Positions 8,918 through 17,301 of a stretch of 64,000 nt of DNA are shown here, in pieces; positions within the stretch are counted from its first letter, which is position 1, and each line of letters begins with the position of its first letter. Source of the stretch: CAWJMF01 sp963843945. Lineage in GTDB: Bacteria; Vulcanimicrobiota; Vulcanimicrobiia; Vulcanimicrobiales; Vulcanimicrobiaceae. The DNA is taken from the NCBI GenBank assembly GCA_963843945.1, contig CAWJMF010000006.1:434001-498000 (forward strand), written 5' to 3'. The translations under genes were made by a program, and so were the position numbers. Below the pieces are notes generated by a model. That model saw only the letters and a program-made list of their open reading frames with translations. It was not told the origin of the DNA and did no database searches.

Positions 8918-9703
8918 GTGTCGAAACTCGCGACGGCGGCCGCGCGCTTGCAACGACTCGCCGGCGGCCCGCTCGACGCCGCAGTGGTGCTGGGAAGCGG
9001 ACTCTCGGATGCGGCCCGCGCACGCGTCGACGGCGCCGAAATAGCGTACGGCAAGCTCGGCATGCCGCGCGCGGCCGTCGCCGGGCATCCGGGCGTGGCG
9101 CTCGCCGGAACGTGGGCAGGCAAACGCGTCGCCGCGTTCGCCGGACGCGTCCACCTTTACGAAGGCTACTCGGCACGCGCGGTGTCCTACGCGGTACGCC
9201 TGGCCGCAGCTGCCGGCGCGCGCACCATCGTGCTGACGAATGCGGCCGGAGCGCTCAACGAGAGCTACGCGCGCGGCGACGTCATGCTCATCGCCGATCA
9301 CCTCAACCTGACGGGCACGACGCCGCTCGATCCGCGTCGCGAACCGCGCGCTTTTCTCAACATGGTCGACGCCTACACGCCACATCTCCGAGCGCTCGCG
9401 CGCGCGCATGCGGGGGAAACAGCGTTGCGCGAAGGCATCTACGCCGGCGTCACCGGCCCGGCCTACGAGACGCCGGCCGAGGCCCTCGCCCTGCGCCGGC
9501 TCGGTGCCGACGCGGTCGGAATGTCGACCGTCATCGAGACGATCGCCGCGCGCGCGCTCGGGCTCGACGTGCTCGGAATCAGCGTGATTACCAACCGCAT
9601 CGGTCCGACGACTGAAGTTTCTCACGAAGAGGTCCTCGAGACGGCAAAAGCCGCCGCCGACCGGATTGCCGTTCTGATCGAAAGCGTGCTCGCCGCGCTC
9701 TAG
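8918..9703 (+). CDS. punA: Purine-nucleoside phosphorylase
   Basis: Phosphorolyses purine nucleosides for salvage. It is a trimeric-type PNP of 261 residues: VVLGSGLSDAA at the phosphate site, GRVHLYEGYS with the phosphate-binding Arg and His, LTNAAGALN, GVTGPAYETPAEALALRRLGADAVGMSTVIET (purine and ribose contacts) and VITNRIG. The conserved Asn of the ITN motif, which favours 6-oxopurines, is present. The start is a GTG close behind gpmI, so it is probably the last gene of the glycolysis operon. Convergent genes follow. Confidence 0.93.
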   Translation: MSKLATAAARLQRLAGGPLDAAVVLGSGLSDAARARVDGAEIAYGKLGMPRAAVAGHPGVALAGTWAGKRVAAFAGRVHLYEGYSARAVSYAVRLAAAAGARTIVLTNAAGALNESYARGDVMLIADHLNLTGTTPLDPRREPRAFLNMVDAYTPHLRALARAHAGETALREGIYAGVTGPAYETPAEALALRRLGADAVGMSTVIETIAARALGLDVLGISVITNRIGPTTEVSHEEVLETAKAAADRIAVLIESVLAAL

Positions 9704-9715
9704 CCCTCGGCGCGG

Positions 9716-10102
9716 CTAGCCTTTATAGGTGGCGATCCACCACGTGTTTCCGAACGAATCGCGCACCCCGGCGCCGCGCTCGCCGTAGGGCTTGTCCTCC
9801 GGCGCGCCGATTGAAAGAGCGCCGAGGGCCAGCGCGCGAGCGTACGCCGCATCGACGTCCTCGACGTAGACGTAGATCGAGGCAGTCGTCGGCGCGCCTG
9901 GAAGGAAGTCCCCGAGTTCGAGCACGACCATCGAGTCGCCGATTCGCGCTTCCACGTGGGCTCCGCCGCGGGCGTCGGGAAGATACTCGAGTTCTTCGGC
10001 CTCGAAGACGCCGCGCACGAACTCGCGCAAGTCGAGCCGGCCGTAGACGTACGGCCTGACGCTGCCCGACCCGTGGCGAACGTGCGGAAGCTGCGTGCTC
10101 AT
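9716..10102 (-). CDS. VOC superfamily (glyoxalase/bleomycin-resistance-like) protein
   Basis: A protein of 128 residues with the vicinal-oxygen-chelate fold pattern. The N-terminal half has VRPYVYGRLDLREFVRGVFEA and GGAHVEARIGDSMVVLE. The C-terminal half has ASIYVYVEDVDAAYARALALGA and PYGERGAGVRDSFGNTWWIAT. The His, Glu and terminal acidic positions expected for metal binding are partly present. Substrate unknown. It resembles the PhnB/YdeE-like group rather than a true glyoxalase I. The ATG at 10102 is chosen because the fold begins just after it. Confidence 0.8.
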   Translation of the reverse strand: MSTQLPHVRHGSGSVRPYVYGRLDLREFVRGVFEAEELEYLPDARGGAHVEARIGDSMVVLELGDFLPGAPTTASIYVYVEDVDAAYARALALGALSIGAPEDKPYGERGAGVRDSFGNTWWIATYKG

Positions 10103-10189
10103 CGCCAACTGCTGTACGCGGCGTGCGGGCGCACACCTTGCAAGCCGGACACAATGTAAACGAGCGGGGCGTGGCCAATCTGCTGCCGG

Positions 10190-12070
10190 ATGGACACGAC
10201 CACGCGCCCGACGCTGCCCCCGCTGATTCCGCGCGAACTGCTCTTCGGTTATCCCGAGCGAGTAAGCCCTCGCATATCGCCTGACGGGAAGCGCCTCGCG
10301 TACCTCGCGCCGAGCGACGGCATGCTCAGCGTATGGGTCCGCACGATCGGGGAGCACGACGACCGCGTCGTGGCCCGCGACGCGGCACGGCCGATCTCGC
10401 GCATTTTCTGGCAGGGCGACAGCCGTCACGTCCTCTACCTGCAGGACAGTAAGGGAAACGAAAACTTCCACCTGTTCTCCGTCGACCTCGCCGGCGGCGC
10501 TCCCCGCGAGTTGACTCCCGGCGAGCGCGTGAAAGTCGAGCCGCTCGATATCGACGAGCGCTTTCCCAGCGAGATTCTGATGGCGTCGAACGTGCGCGAC
10601 GAGCGCGTTTTCGACGTCTACCGGCTCGACGTCGCGAGCGGCCAGGCCGTCCTCGATACGGAGAACCCCGGCGACGTCGGCGGCTGGTTGAACGACAACG
10701 CCTTCGTGGTGCGCGCCGCGCAGGTCCAAAACGAAGACGGCTCTTCGCTCATTCGCGTCCGCGACGATGCGGAGTCCCCCTGGCGCACGCTCGACGAGTT
10801 CAGCTTCGAAGACGGTTTCGGTGGCCCGCTGGCTTTTTCGGCGGACGACCGTTCGCTGTATGCGATCTCGGCAAAAGGCGCCAATGCGGCGCGTCTGGTG
10901 CGTTACGATCTCGCGAACGGCGCGCAAGAAGTCGTCGCCGCGGATCCGACGTACGACGTTTCGAACGTCTACCTCGACCCCGCGACGCGCAAGATCGCCG
11001 CGGTCGCGATCTCGCGCGATCGCGTCGAGTGGACGGTACTCGAGCCTGAGTTCGAAGCCGATTTTGCTGCGTTACGCCAACTGCACTCCGGCGATATTGG
11101 AATCGACGGCGCGAGCGCCGACGGCCGGACGCTCATCGTTTTCTACCGCGAAGATGCGGGCCCCACGGCCTACTTCGCCTACGATCGCGGGACCAAGCGC
11201 GGAACGCTGCTCTTCTACAGCCGGCCGGCGCTGCTCGAGCGCGAACTCGCCCCGATGCAACCGATCGTATTTTCCGCGCGCGACGGTCTCGAAATTCACG
11301 GCTACTTGACGCTTCCGGTCGGCCTCGAGCCGGTCAAGCTGCCGACGGTACTGCTGGTGCACGGCGGTCCGTGGCACCGCGACCAGTGGGGCTACGATCC
11401 GTACGTCCAGTGGCTCGCCAATCGCGGTTACGCCGTGCTTCAGGTGAACTTCCGCGGGTCGACCGGCTACGGCAAAGCCTTTCTCAATGCGGGAAACCGT
11501 GCCTGGGCCGGCGCGATGCGCACCGACTTGCTCGACGCGCGCGACTGGGCGATTGCCCGCGGCTACAGCGACCCCGAACGCTTCGCGATCATGGGCGGCA
11601 GCTACGGCGGCTACGCCGTACTGGCCGCGCTCACGTACACGCCCGACGCCTTCTGCTGCGGCATCGACATCGTCGGCCCTTCAAACCTCAACACGCTGCT
11701 CGCTTCGATCCCGCCGTATTGGGAAACGCTCCGCGCCACGTTCACCCAGCGCATGGGCGACACCGAAGAGTTCCTCACTTCGCAATCGCCGTTTTTCCTC
11801 GCCGACCGGATCCGCGTGCCGCTGCTGATCGCCCAGGGCGCCAACGACCCGCGCGTCAAGCAACAGGAGAGCGATCAAGTCGTCGCGGCGATGCGCGCGA
11901 ACCACGTCCCGGTCACGTACGTCCTGTTCCAGGACGAAGGCCACGGCTTCGCCGACCCGGCGAACAACAAGCGCTTTACCGCGGCGGCGGAGGTCTTTCT
12001 GGCCGAAACGCTGGGAGGCCGCGTCGAGCCCTCGCGCGACGGCGAAGAAATCGGGCCCTACCTGCGCTAG
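10190..12070 (+). CDS. S9 family prolyl-oligopeptidase-like serine peptidase
   Basis: A 626-residue acylaminoacyl-peptidase/dipeptidyl-peptidase type enzyme. The N-terminal two thirds is a beta-propeller with WD-like strands (SPRISPDGKRLAYLAPSDG, FWQGDSRHVLYLQDSKGNENFHLFSVD). The C-terminal alpha/beta hydrolase has VLLVHGGPWHRDQWGY, the nucleophile in MGGSYGGYAVLAAL, the Asp in AQGANDPRVKQQES and the His in DEGHGFADP. No signal peptide is seen, so it is probably cytoplasmic. It runs convergently into the flagellar cluster with a gap of only about 7 bases. Confidence 0.94.
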   Translation: MDTTTRPTLPPLIPRELLFGYPERVSPRISPDGKRLAYLAPSDGMLSVWVRTIGEHDDRVVARDAARPISRIFWQGDSRHVLYLQDSKGNENFHLFSVDLAGGAPRELTPGERVKVEPLDIDERFPSEILMASNVRDERVFDVYRLDVASGQAVLDTENPGDVGGWLNDNAFVVRAAQVQNEDGSSLIRVRDDAESPWRTLDEFSFEDGFGGPLAFSADDRSLYAISAKGANAARLVRYDLANGAQEVVAADPTYDVSNVYLDPATRKIAAVAISRDRVEWTVLEPEFEADFAALRQLHSGDIGIDGASADGRTLIVFYREDAGPTAYFAYDRGTKRGTLLFYSRPALLERELAPMQPIVFSARDGLEIHGYLTLPVGLEPVKLPTVLLVHGGPWHRDQWGYDPYVQWLANRGYAVLQVNFRGSTGYGKAFLNAGNRAWAGAMRTDLLDARDWAIARGYSDPERFAIMGGSYGGYAVLAALTYTPDAFCCGIDIVGPSNLNTLLASIPPYWETLRATFTQRMGDTEEFLTSQSPFFLADRIRVPLLIAQGANDPRVKQQESDQVVAAMRANHVPVTYVLFQDEGHGFADPANNKRFTAAAEVFLAETLGGRVEPSRDGEEIGPYLR

Positions 12071-12077
12071 CGCGTCG

Positions 12078-12389
12078 TCACTCAATCCGGTACGAGCCGC
12101 TCGCATCGACGCTGAGCGTCCGGCCGCCGACGACGAGCGCTCGCACCCGGTGCTCCCAACAGGTGATGACGCGGAGCACGACGGGGCGCAAATTCGCCAG
12201 CAGCGCGCGAGCCCGCTGTGAGAGCGAGACGCTATCGCGCGGCCAGGGCGGGTGGTCGCCGGGCAGGTCGTGTCCGAGTTCCGAATCGGGATCGAGCGCG
12301 ACCGGCGCGGGTGCAGCCGGCGCAAGCGCGCCCGCGCCGGGCTGCGAGGCGCTCTGAGCGCGCAAATCGAGTTCGAGGCGCGCACTCAC
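12078..12389 (-). CDS. Hypothetical protein at the end of the flagellar fliA operon
   Basis: A 103-residue protein, not recognised. Its GTG at 12389 overlaps the fliA stop (GTGA), which supports it as a real, coupled gene; the longer frame upstream is only the shadow of fliA. The sequence has a low-complexity Pro/Ala segment (about residues 14-35), then DSVSLSQRARALLANLRPVV and a short beta-rich tail ending in SVDASGSYRIE. The placement next to fliA invites the guess of an anti-sigma or flagellar accessory role. The SLSQRARALLANL stretch is only vaguely like the middle of FlgM, so I do not assign that function. Confidence 0.55.
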   Translation of the reverse strand: MSARLELDLRAQSASQPGAGALAPAAPAPVALDPDSELGHDLPGDHPPWPRDSVSLSQRARALLANLRPVVLRVITCWEHRVRALVVGGRTLSVDASGSYRIE

Positions 12390-13051
12390 AGCGGCGGCAC
12401 GCTCGCGCGCAGCCGCGCGAGGGCCTCGAGGTGCAACTGCGAGACGCGCTGGGGCGAGACGCGCATCCGCGCGCCGATCGCGTGCAGCGAGACGTCGCCG
12501 TAGTAGTGCAATTCGAGGATGCGGCGCTGGCGCGCAGGCAGCTGCGCGAGCGCCGCGCGCAAAACGAGTTCCGTCGCCCGCACGTCCAGCCGCGCCTGCG
12601 GATCCGAACCGTAGTCGGCCAAAACGTTGGGCTCGTTCGGGAGCGGCGCGTCGAGCGACAACGCCGATTGCCGGAAGGCTTTGATACGGGCGGCTCGGAG
12701 CACGGGATCGTCGCGCTCGAGCTCGCAAAACGCGGGAAGCCGGCCTAGCTCCTGCGCGAGCTCGAAACGCTTGCGCTCCGCTTCGCGCATCGTGCGCCGA
12801 ACGCGCTCCGATACCGGGTCCAGGCGGCGCAACCCGTTGAGCATCGTCCCGAGAATCAAGCGGCGGGCGTACGCTTCGAGCTTCGTGCCGCGCGCCGGAT
12901 CGAACGTATCGACGGCCCGGATCAAGCCGATCGAGCCGTCGCCCACGAGATCGTCCGGGTCGGCCGCCCGCACGAGGCGCGCAACGCGCCGTGCGATCGC
13001 GCGGACCAGCGGAAATAACTCGCGAATGGCCTCCTCGCGCGCGTCGCTCAC
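12386..13051 (-). CDS. fliA: RNA polymerase sigma factor for flagellar genes (FliA/WhiG, sigma-28 type)
   Basis: A 221-residue group 3 sigma factor. Region 2 shows ELFPLVRAIARRVARLV and the core-binding DPDDLVGDGSIGLIRAVDTFDPARGTKLEAYA segment. Region 3 is short. Region 4 has LPARQRRILELHYYGDVSLHAIGARMRVSPQRVSQLHLEALARLRA, an HTH for the -35 element. The size and flagellar neighbours point to FliA. It starts inside the stop of the rod-associated gene (ATGA) and is coupled to the small downstream gene. Likely regulon: late flagellar and chemotaxis genes, none of which lie in this window. Confidence 0.92.
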   Translation of the reverse strand: MSDAREEAIRELFPLVRAIARRVARLVRAADPDDLVGDGSIGLIRAVDTFDPARGTKLEAYARRLILGTMLNGLRRLDPVSERVRRTMREAERKRFELAQELGRLPAFCELERDDPVLRAARIKAFRQSALSLDAPLPNEPNVLADYGSDPQARLDVRATELVLRAALAQLPARQRRILELHYYGDVSLHAIGARMRVSPQRVSQLHLEALARLRASVPPL

Positions 13052-13287
13052 CGCTCGGCGCTAGCGAGGGCGCGCTCGAAGAGCCCGCTCAAGCCGTCGC
13101 GTTCGGCACGCGCCGCGGCTTGCGCCGCGAATCCCACGACCACGTCGCCGTAGAAACCGAGCGAAATCGCGAGCGGCTTCAGCGCCTCCGCGAAAAACAG
13201 CGCGGCAAATTGTTCGGCAACGGCGCGCCGTTCGGCGGGGAGCGTAGCGGGAGCGCGCACGAGCGGGTTTTCGGCGACGGGACGCAT
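13048..13287 (-). CDS. flgJ: FlgJ-like rod-binding domain protein, minimal
   Basis: Only 79 residues. AVAEQFAALFFAEALKPLAISLGFYGDVV followed by ERDGLSGLFERAL resembles the N-terminal rod-chaperone domain of FlgJ, in which a Q-F-E-A-L-F motif is followed by the G-L-x-x-L-F ending. The peptidoglycan hydrolase half of the proteobacterial protein is absent, as in many non-proteobacterial lineages. It overlaps fliA by 4 bases. The assignment rests on the pattern and on the flagellar context. Confidence 0.6.
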   Translation of the reverse strand: MRPVAENPLVRAPATLPAERRAVAEQFAALFFAEALKPLAISLGFYGDVVVGFAAQAAARAERDGLSGLFERALASAER

Positions 13288-13444
13288 CGACGCGATCGTC
13301 TCATCTCGGCGTTGACGCGTTGTTTTCGATTCGTGGAGCGCGGGCGAACGCTCGACTTCGGCGAAGAGCGGCGATCATGCCACACACGATCGAACCCCTT
13401 GCATTCCGTGACGGAATCCTCATGGAACCAGGGTCGCACGACGG

Positions 13445-13858
13445 TCAGCTCAAGGCTTTGATCTGGTCCAATCGGAGCTCATTCCGTCGCAGCCTATCGT
13501 CAGCTCTTTTGCCGCGCTGCTCTCGATCTTCCAGTCGTTCGATCCGATGCTCGTGACGATCCAGGTGCCGCTCGATGCGAATGACCACGGCATGAACCTC
13601 GCCTATTGATTCGTCGTGAGAAGCGGCGGCCGCAGCAATGAAGTCAACCTGACCCTGAAGACCATCGAATCGACCCTGAAAACCATCGAATTGACCCTGA
13701 AGACCGTCGAATTGACTCTGAAGACCGTCGAATCGACTCTGGAGACCGTCGAATCGACTCTGGAGACCGTCAAAGCGCGCGTTCATCTTGGCAAATCCGT
13801 CGACAACTACGGTCCGCAGCTCAGCAATCTGATTGGGGTCTCCGCGCATTTCGCTCAT
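13445..13858 (-). CDS. Coiled-coil protein with six perfect 7-residue repeats
   Basis: A 137-residue protein from the ATG at 13858; a TTG at 13924 would give 22 more residues that look non-coding. After NQIAELRTVVVDGFAKMNA come heptads of the type FDGLQSR/FDGLQGQ repeated six times, then DFIAAAAASHDESIGEVHAVVIRIERHLDRHEHRIERLEDREQR, again heptad-like. A long parallel coiled coil is predicted, with Phe and Leu in core positions. There are no membrane segments. It sits just behind flgG on the same strand, 71 bases downstream, but similar short proteins also occur outside flagellar clusters, so a flagellar role is unproven. Confidence 0.65.
   Translation of the reverse strand: MSEMRGDPNQIAELRTVVVDGFAKMNARFDGLQSRFDGLQSRFDGLQSQFDGLQGQFDGFQGRFDGLQGQVDFIAAAAASHDESIGEVHAVVIRIERHLDRHEHRIERLEDREQRGKRADDRLRRNELRLDQIKALS
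13651..13776 (-). repeat. Six tandem 21-bp units (minisatellite inside a coding region)
   Basis: Six consecutive 21-base units beginning GACCCTGAAGACCATCGAAT on the + strand differ from each other at one to five positions. Each encodes one heptad of the coiled-coil protein on the minus strand. Because the unit length is a multiple of 7 codons, copy-number change would lengthen or shorten the rod without breaking the frame. Confidence 0.95.
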
Positions 13859-13929
13859 AAGCGGGCCACGGTCTTCGCCACCGCTTTCGCATTCTCTCTT
13901 TCGGAACGGCGCAAGCAGGCGCAACGATA

Positions 13930-14652
13930 TCAGCTGCGATGCAAGTTGTTGGCAATCCGCAGCATTTCATCACTTGCCTGTACGCCTTTCGCGTTCGCTT
14001 CGTAGGCGCGCTGGGCGGCGAGGATCGCCATCATCGATTCGACGATCGAAACGTTCGACTTCTCGAGCGCGCCGAAGACGATCTTCGGCTGACGGTCGCC
14101 GCCGGCCGCGAGTTCGCGCGGAGGGCCGGAGCCCTGCGTCGCAGCGAACAGCGCCGTGCCGGCGGGGCGCAGCAGCTCCGGTGCCGCAAAAGCGATCAGC
14201 CGGATTCGCCCGGCGTCGCGCCGGACGCGACCGGGCGACTCCAGACTCACGCGACCGTCGGCCGCGACTGCGACGGATGTAGCCTCTGCCGGAATGCGGA
14301 TTCCGCGTAACGCCCAGCCGGCAGCATTGCGCAAACGGCCGTCGGCCGAGCGCGAGAACGAGCCGGCGCGCGTGTAGGCGCGTTCGCCGTCGCGCTCGAC
14401 CACGAAAAAGCCGGCGCCGTCGATCGCCACGTCGAAGGGTCCGCCCGAGCGTTCGAGCTTACCCTGTTCGAACGACGTGCGGCCGCCGGCGAAGGCGGTG
14501 CCGAGTTGCGAGCCGGCACCCAAGGTGGCAAAAGACGCGCTGACACTCTTAAAGCCGATCACGTCGGCATTCGCTAGGTTATCGGCGACGACGTCCAAGT
14601 TCCGTTGCTGCGCCGCCATTCCGGTGGCCGAAGCGTACAGGGCGCGGTTCAC
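13930..14652 (-). CDS. flgG: Flagellar basal-body rod protein FlgG
   Basis: Distal rod subunit, exported by the flagellar type III system. The N-terminus MNRALYASATGMAAQQRNLDVVADNLANADVIGFK contains the conserved ANNLANxxTxGFK-type segment, and the central VAIDGAGFFVVERDGERAYTRAGSFSRSADGRL is the flagellin-fold core. The C-terminus SNVSIVESMMAILAAQRAYEANAKGVQASDEMLRIANNL is diagnostic for the rod/hook family. At 240 residues it is slightly shorter than the usual 260. It overlaps the stop of the upstream paralog by 4 bases. Confidence 0.9.
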   Translation of the reverse strand: MNRALYASATGMAAQQRNLDVVADNLANADVIGFKSVSASFATLGAGSQLGTAFAGGRTSFEQGKLERSGGPFDVAIDGAGFFVVERDGERAYTRAGSFSRSADGRLRNAAGWALRGIRIPAEATSVAVAADGRVSLESPGRVRRDAGRIRLIAFAAPELLRPAGTALFAATQGSGPPRELAAGGDRQPKIVFGALEKSNVSIVESMMAILAAQRAYEANAKGVQASDEMLRIANNLHRS

Positions 14653-15248
14653 GACTTGACCCGAACGACATCGTTGACCGCCTTCGCCCGAGCGTCGTCG
14701 AGCGCCGAGAGCGTTTTCTGCGCCGTTTCGAAGGCGCGCTGCGCCGCGAGAATGTCGACCATCTCTTTGACCGCGTCGACGTTCGAAGCTTCGAGGAAGC
14801 CGCTCTCGACGCTCGTTCCCGGCGCCAGACGCAAGCGGCCGGCCGCGGCATCACCGTTACGCACGACGCCGCGCGCGTCGATCGTCGCGTCCGGCCGAAC
14901 GGCGAGCGGGCCGTCGGTCCCGAGCAGGGTGCGGCCGCGCGCGTCGTGCAAGCGCCCGTTGCCGTCGAGGACGAACGATCCCGAGCGCGTCGCGACGGCC
15001 TTTCCGCCGTCGTCCACCACGAGCGCGCCGCTCGTCGTCGCGAGATCGAAGTTACGGCCCGTATGCCGCAGCGAGCCGCGCGACTCGTCGAGCTCGCGCC
15101 GCGCCAGAATGCCTTCGGGTGTGAGCGACGTGCGCGCGAGGTGCCGCTGAAAGCCGTCGCTCGAAACGTTGGCGAGGTTATCCGCGGAGACGTCGAGGCG
15201 CGTTTGAGCGGCGCGCATCGCGTCCGCCATCAGTTCGATTCCATCCAT
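14649..15248 (-). CDS. flgF: Flagellar basal-body rod protein, FlgF/FlgG-like paralog
   Basis: A 199-residue rod paralog. N-terminal MADAMRAAQTRLDVSADNLANVSSDGFQRH and C-terminal SNVDAVKEMVDILAAQRAFETAQKTLSALDDARAKAVNDV match the coiled-coil ends of rod proteins. The middle (TRSGSFVLDGNGRLHDARGRTLLG) is the standard core. As the first of two adjacent rod genes, and as the shorter one, it is probably FlgF (proximal rod). Because the lineage often has two FlgG-like genes, the exact symbol is uncertain. Confidence 0.8.
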   Translation of the reverse strand: MDGIELMADAMRAAQTRLDVSADNLANVSSDGFQRHLARTSLTPEGILARRELDESRGSLRHTGRNFDLATTSGALVVDDGGKAVATRSGSFVLDGNGRLHDARGRTLLGTDGPLAVRPDATIDARGVVRNGDAAAGRLRLAPGTSVESGFLEASNVDAVKEMVDILAAQRAFETAQKTLSALDDARAKAVNDVVRVKS

Positions 15249-15262
15249 TTGGCCGATGATGG

Positions 15263-15307
15263 CGCACGGCGGTTACGCCTTGCTTACGCGCGGATTTCCG
15301 CCGTGCG
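15263..15307. terminator. 10-bp inverted repeat between the CAO-domain gene and flgF
   Basis: CGCACGGCGG (15263-15272) and its exact complement CCGCCGTGCG (15298-15307) enclose a 25-base loop. It occupies almost the whole 61-base gap between the upstream minus-strand gene (stop at 15310) and the flgF start at 15248. It may act as a read-through attenuator or terminator, but there is no T-run behind it, so it is a weak call. Confidence 0.4.
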
Positions 15308-15309
15308 GT

Positions 15310-16680
15310 TTAGGGTCCCTGATCGGAGGGCGTAACGTTGAATTTGAATCCCAAGCCCGCGTACACGGAGCTGTAGCTGCGGTTCGAAGGCGCCGCGTTG
15401 CGGCCGTTGTCGTTCTCACCGCGGAATCCGCCTTCGAAGAAGAGCGGGAAATTTCTGGACGGTGAGAGCGTCAAACCGGCATCGTAGAGATATTGCCGGT
15501 ACCCGAGCGTGTATTGCGTCCCGGACGGCGTGGTGAAATCTCCGAAAACGTAGGGATACCACATGAAGCGAGCGCGCACCGAAACGACCTTGTCGAGGTC
15601 GGGAAACTTCATGAGCCCGACGCCCAAACCGCCGACGATCGGGTAACCGTAGTTGGTCGATCGGCCCGCGTACCCGGCAAGGAAGTAGAGGCGCGGTTGC
15701 GCGATCCGCACGCCGATCAGCCCCTCGAAGGTAAGTTCGTTAATGGTAAAGGCGGGCACGAACGTTTGGCCCGACTGCCCGATCTCGTTCACGCAACCGG
15801 GGTCCTTGGCATTCACGCTCGGCGTACACGGGATCGCGAACGTGTTTCCGGGGCCGGTTACCGGCAGGCCGGCGTTGACGGCGTTGTTCGTCGCCTGCTG
15901 CGTCGAGAGCGTCTGAAGGTGATCGTATTGGCTTCTGACGAGGTCGCCGCCGAACACGAAGTTCTTGCCGAGGCTCGGGAATTCGGTCATGGCCTCGATG
16001 CGGCCGGAGTCGTTGAGCGAGTTTCCGGCACTCCACTCGTTGTAAGCTTTGCCGGAAAGCGTGTAATCTGCCGAGAGATACGCGAGGTACGTCGGACCGG
16101 GCGCCGGTGTCGGCGGCGGAGCGGGCGTGGCGACCGGAGGCGGCGGCGCCGGCGCAGGCGTTGCCGGCGCGGGCGGCGGAGGCGGAACGGGAGTCGCTGC
16201 GGGCGCCGGCGGCGGAGGCGGCTGGTAGGTGATCGCCACGAGCTGTTTGGCCGGGATCCACTGCACGTAGGCGCCCAGCGCTTCTGAAATCACGCGGACT
16301 GGTGCCACGACGACGCCTTTATACATCGACGGCGGTACGTCGAGCGGCCGAACGTCGCCGTTCACGGCGACGCTTCGCTTGCCGACCGTCAGCCGGATCT
16401 CCGCGCCGGGCTTCGAAATGCGCATCGTCTTCGAGGCTGCATCCCACTCTACGACGGCACCCATCTGCTCGAAGGCGGAACGCAGCGGAACGAGGATCGT
16501 CCCGTTCCGCGCGTACCCCGCGAGGACCCGGCCGTTTACCAGGATTGCGGGCTTCGCGCCGACGTGGTGGTCGTTGTAAAGGATGGGAACGTCGGCCGCT
16601 CGTGCAGCGTGCGACGTGCCTGCCGCGACGACTCCGATCGCGAGGGCAAAAGCGAAGCCGCCCTTGCGCAAAAATAGCAT
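15310..16680 (-). CDS. Secreted protein: copper-amine-oxidase N-domain plus barrel-like C-terminal domain
   Basis: A 456-residue exported protein. The ATG at 16680 follows GGGAGGA at good spacing and opens a signal peptide (FAFALAIGVVAAGTSHAARA). Residues about 45-150 are a Cu_amine_oxidN1-type domain (ILVNGRVLAGYARNGTILVPLRSAFEQMG, then MRISKPGAEIRLTVGKRSVAVNG and VVAPVRVISEALGA), common in Firmicutes-type wall proteins. A Pro/Ala linker of about 60 residues follows, then a beta-rich region of about 250 residues with aromatic-ended strands (YLSADYTLSGKAYNEWSAG, LGYRQYLYDAGLTLSP, YAGLGFKFN) that looks like an outer-membrane barrel ending in a C-terminal strand. Function unknown. The combination suggests a linker between peptidoglycan and outer membrane. 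Confidence 0.75.
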   Translation of the reverse strand: MLFLRKGGFAFALAIGVVAAGTSHAARAADVPILYNDHHVGAKPAILVNGRVLAGYARNGTILVPLRSAFEQMGAVVEWDAASKTMRISKPGAEIRLTVGKRSVAVNGDVRPLDVPPSMYKGVVVAPVRVISEALGAYVQWIPAKQLVAITYQPPPPPAPAATPVPPPPPAPATPAPAPPPPVATPAPPPTPAPGPTYLAYLSADYTLSGKAYNEWSAGNSLNDSGRIEAMTEFPSLGKNFVFGGDLVRSQYDHLQTLSTQQATNNAVNAGLPVTGPGNTFAIPCTPSVNAKDPGCVNEIGQSGQTFVPAFTINELTFEGLIGVRIAQPRLYFLAGYAGRSTNYGYPIVGGLGVGLMKFPDLDKVVSVRARFMWYPYVFGDFTTPSGTQYTLGYRQYLYDAGLTLSPSRNFPLFFEGGFRGENDNGRNAAPSNRSYSSVYAGLGFKFNVTPSDQGP

Positions 16681-16732
16681 GCCCGATCCTCCCGCGCTGA
16701 GGTTCTTCACCGCACGCCGCAATACCGCCGGC

Positions 16733-17294
16733 CTACGGGGAGCCCTGACGCTTACACTCGTGGACTTCGACGGTTTCCCACTCGCCGCCGGTTTTTTGAA
16801 ACGCTCCTTCGAAACGGTACGCGTCGGCACTCGCCCACGTGTACGTCGAACGGATTTTGATCGTCTTATGGTTGTACTCGAGTTTTCCGAGCAGCGTGAG
16901 CGAGTTCCCCGCAAGCGCATCGGCTGCTCCGATTTGGTCTTCGCGATCGGTGCCCTCGACCACGGCGTGCTCGTACCACTGCCGGCTCGCGCTATCGAAT
17001 CCTAAGACGTCGTACGCGACCCGATCGCTGCCTTCCATCGTCGAGGCGAATTCGAACGCGTCGCCGTGGGCTCCGAGCTTGACGTGGTTGTGGACGCTCC
17101 GGCTGCCGCCTTTGCCGCTTGCCGTCGAGACGCAGTTCCAGTCTCCCAGAAGCCACGCGAGTTGCGCCAGCGGCTCGCCGAGGTGGGCGCTCCCGGCCGG
17201 CGCGGGCGCGCTCTGCGCGTTGACGCGCGCGGCGGCAGCCAGGACGAGGAAGCAGCGCCAAGGTCGCGCCGAGCGCGGCGAATCGCCGAATCAC
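16733..17294 (-). CDS. DUF1579-like secreted lipocalin-fold protein, frame broken by one surplus base near 17247
   Basis: The GTG at 17294, 8 bases behind the upstream gene, gives the start of a signal peptide (IRRFAALGATLALL). The continuation FLVLAAAARVNAQSA is found one base out of frame, so removing one C restores a standard signal peptide. The mature part has LGEPLAQLAWLLGDWNCVSTA, the W-x-x-G-x-W type opening seen in DUF1579, then DVLGFDSASRQWYEHAVV and alternating strands to a short Cys-containing C-terminus. Corrected length is about 186 residues. Function unknown; the family includes small ligand-binding beta barrels. Confidence 0.6.
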
Positions 17295-17301
17295 CCGCGA
17301 C

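Noticed and set aside
13651..13776. CRISPR-like tandem repeats
   Set aside because: Units are contiguous 21-mers without spacers and lie inside a coiled-coil coding frame.
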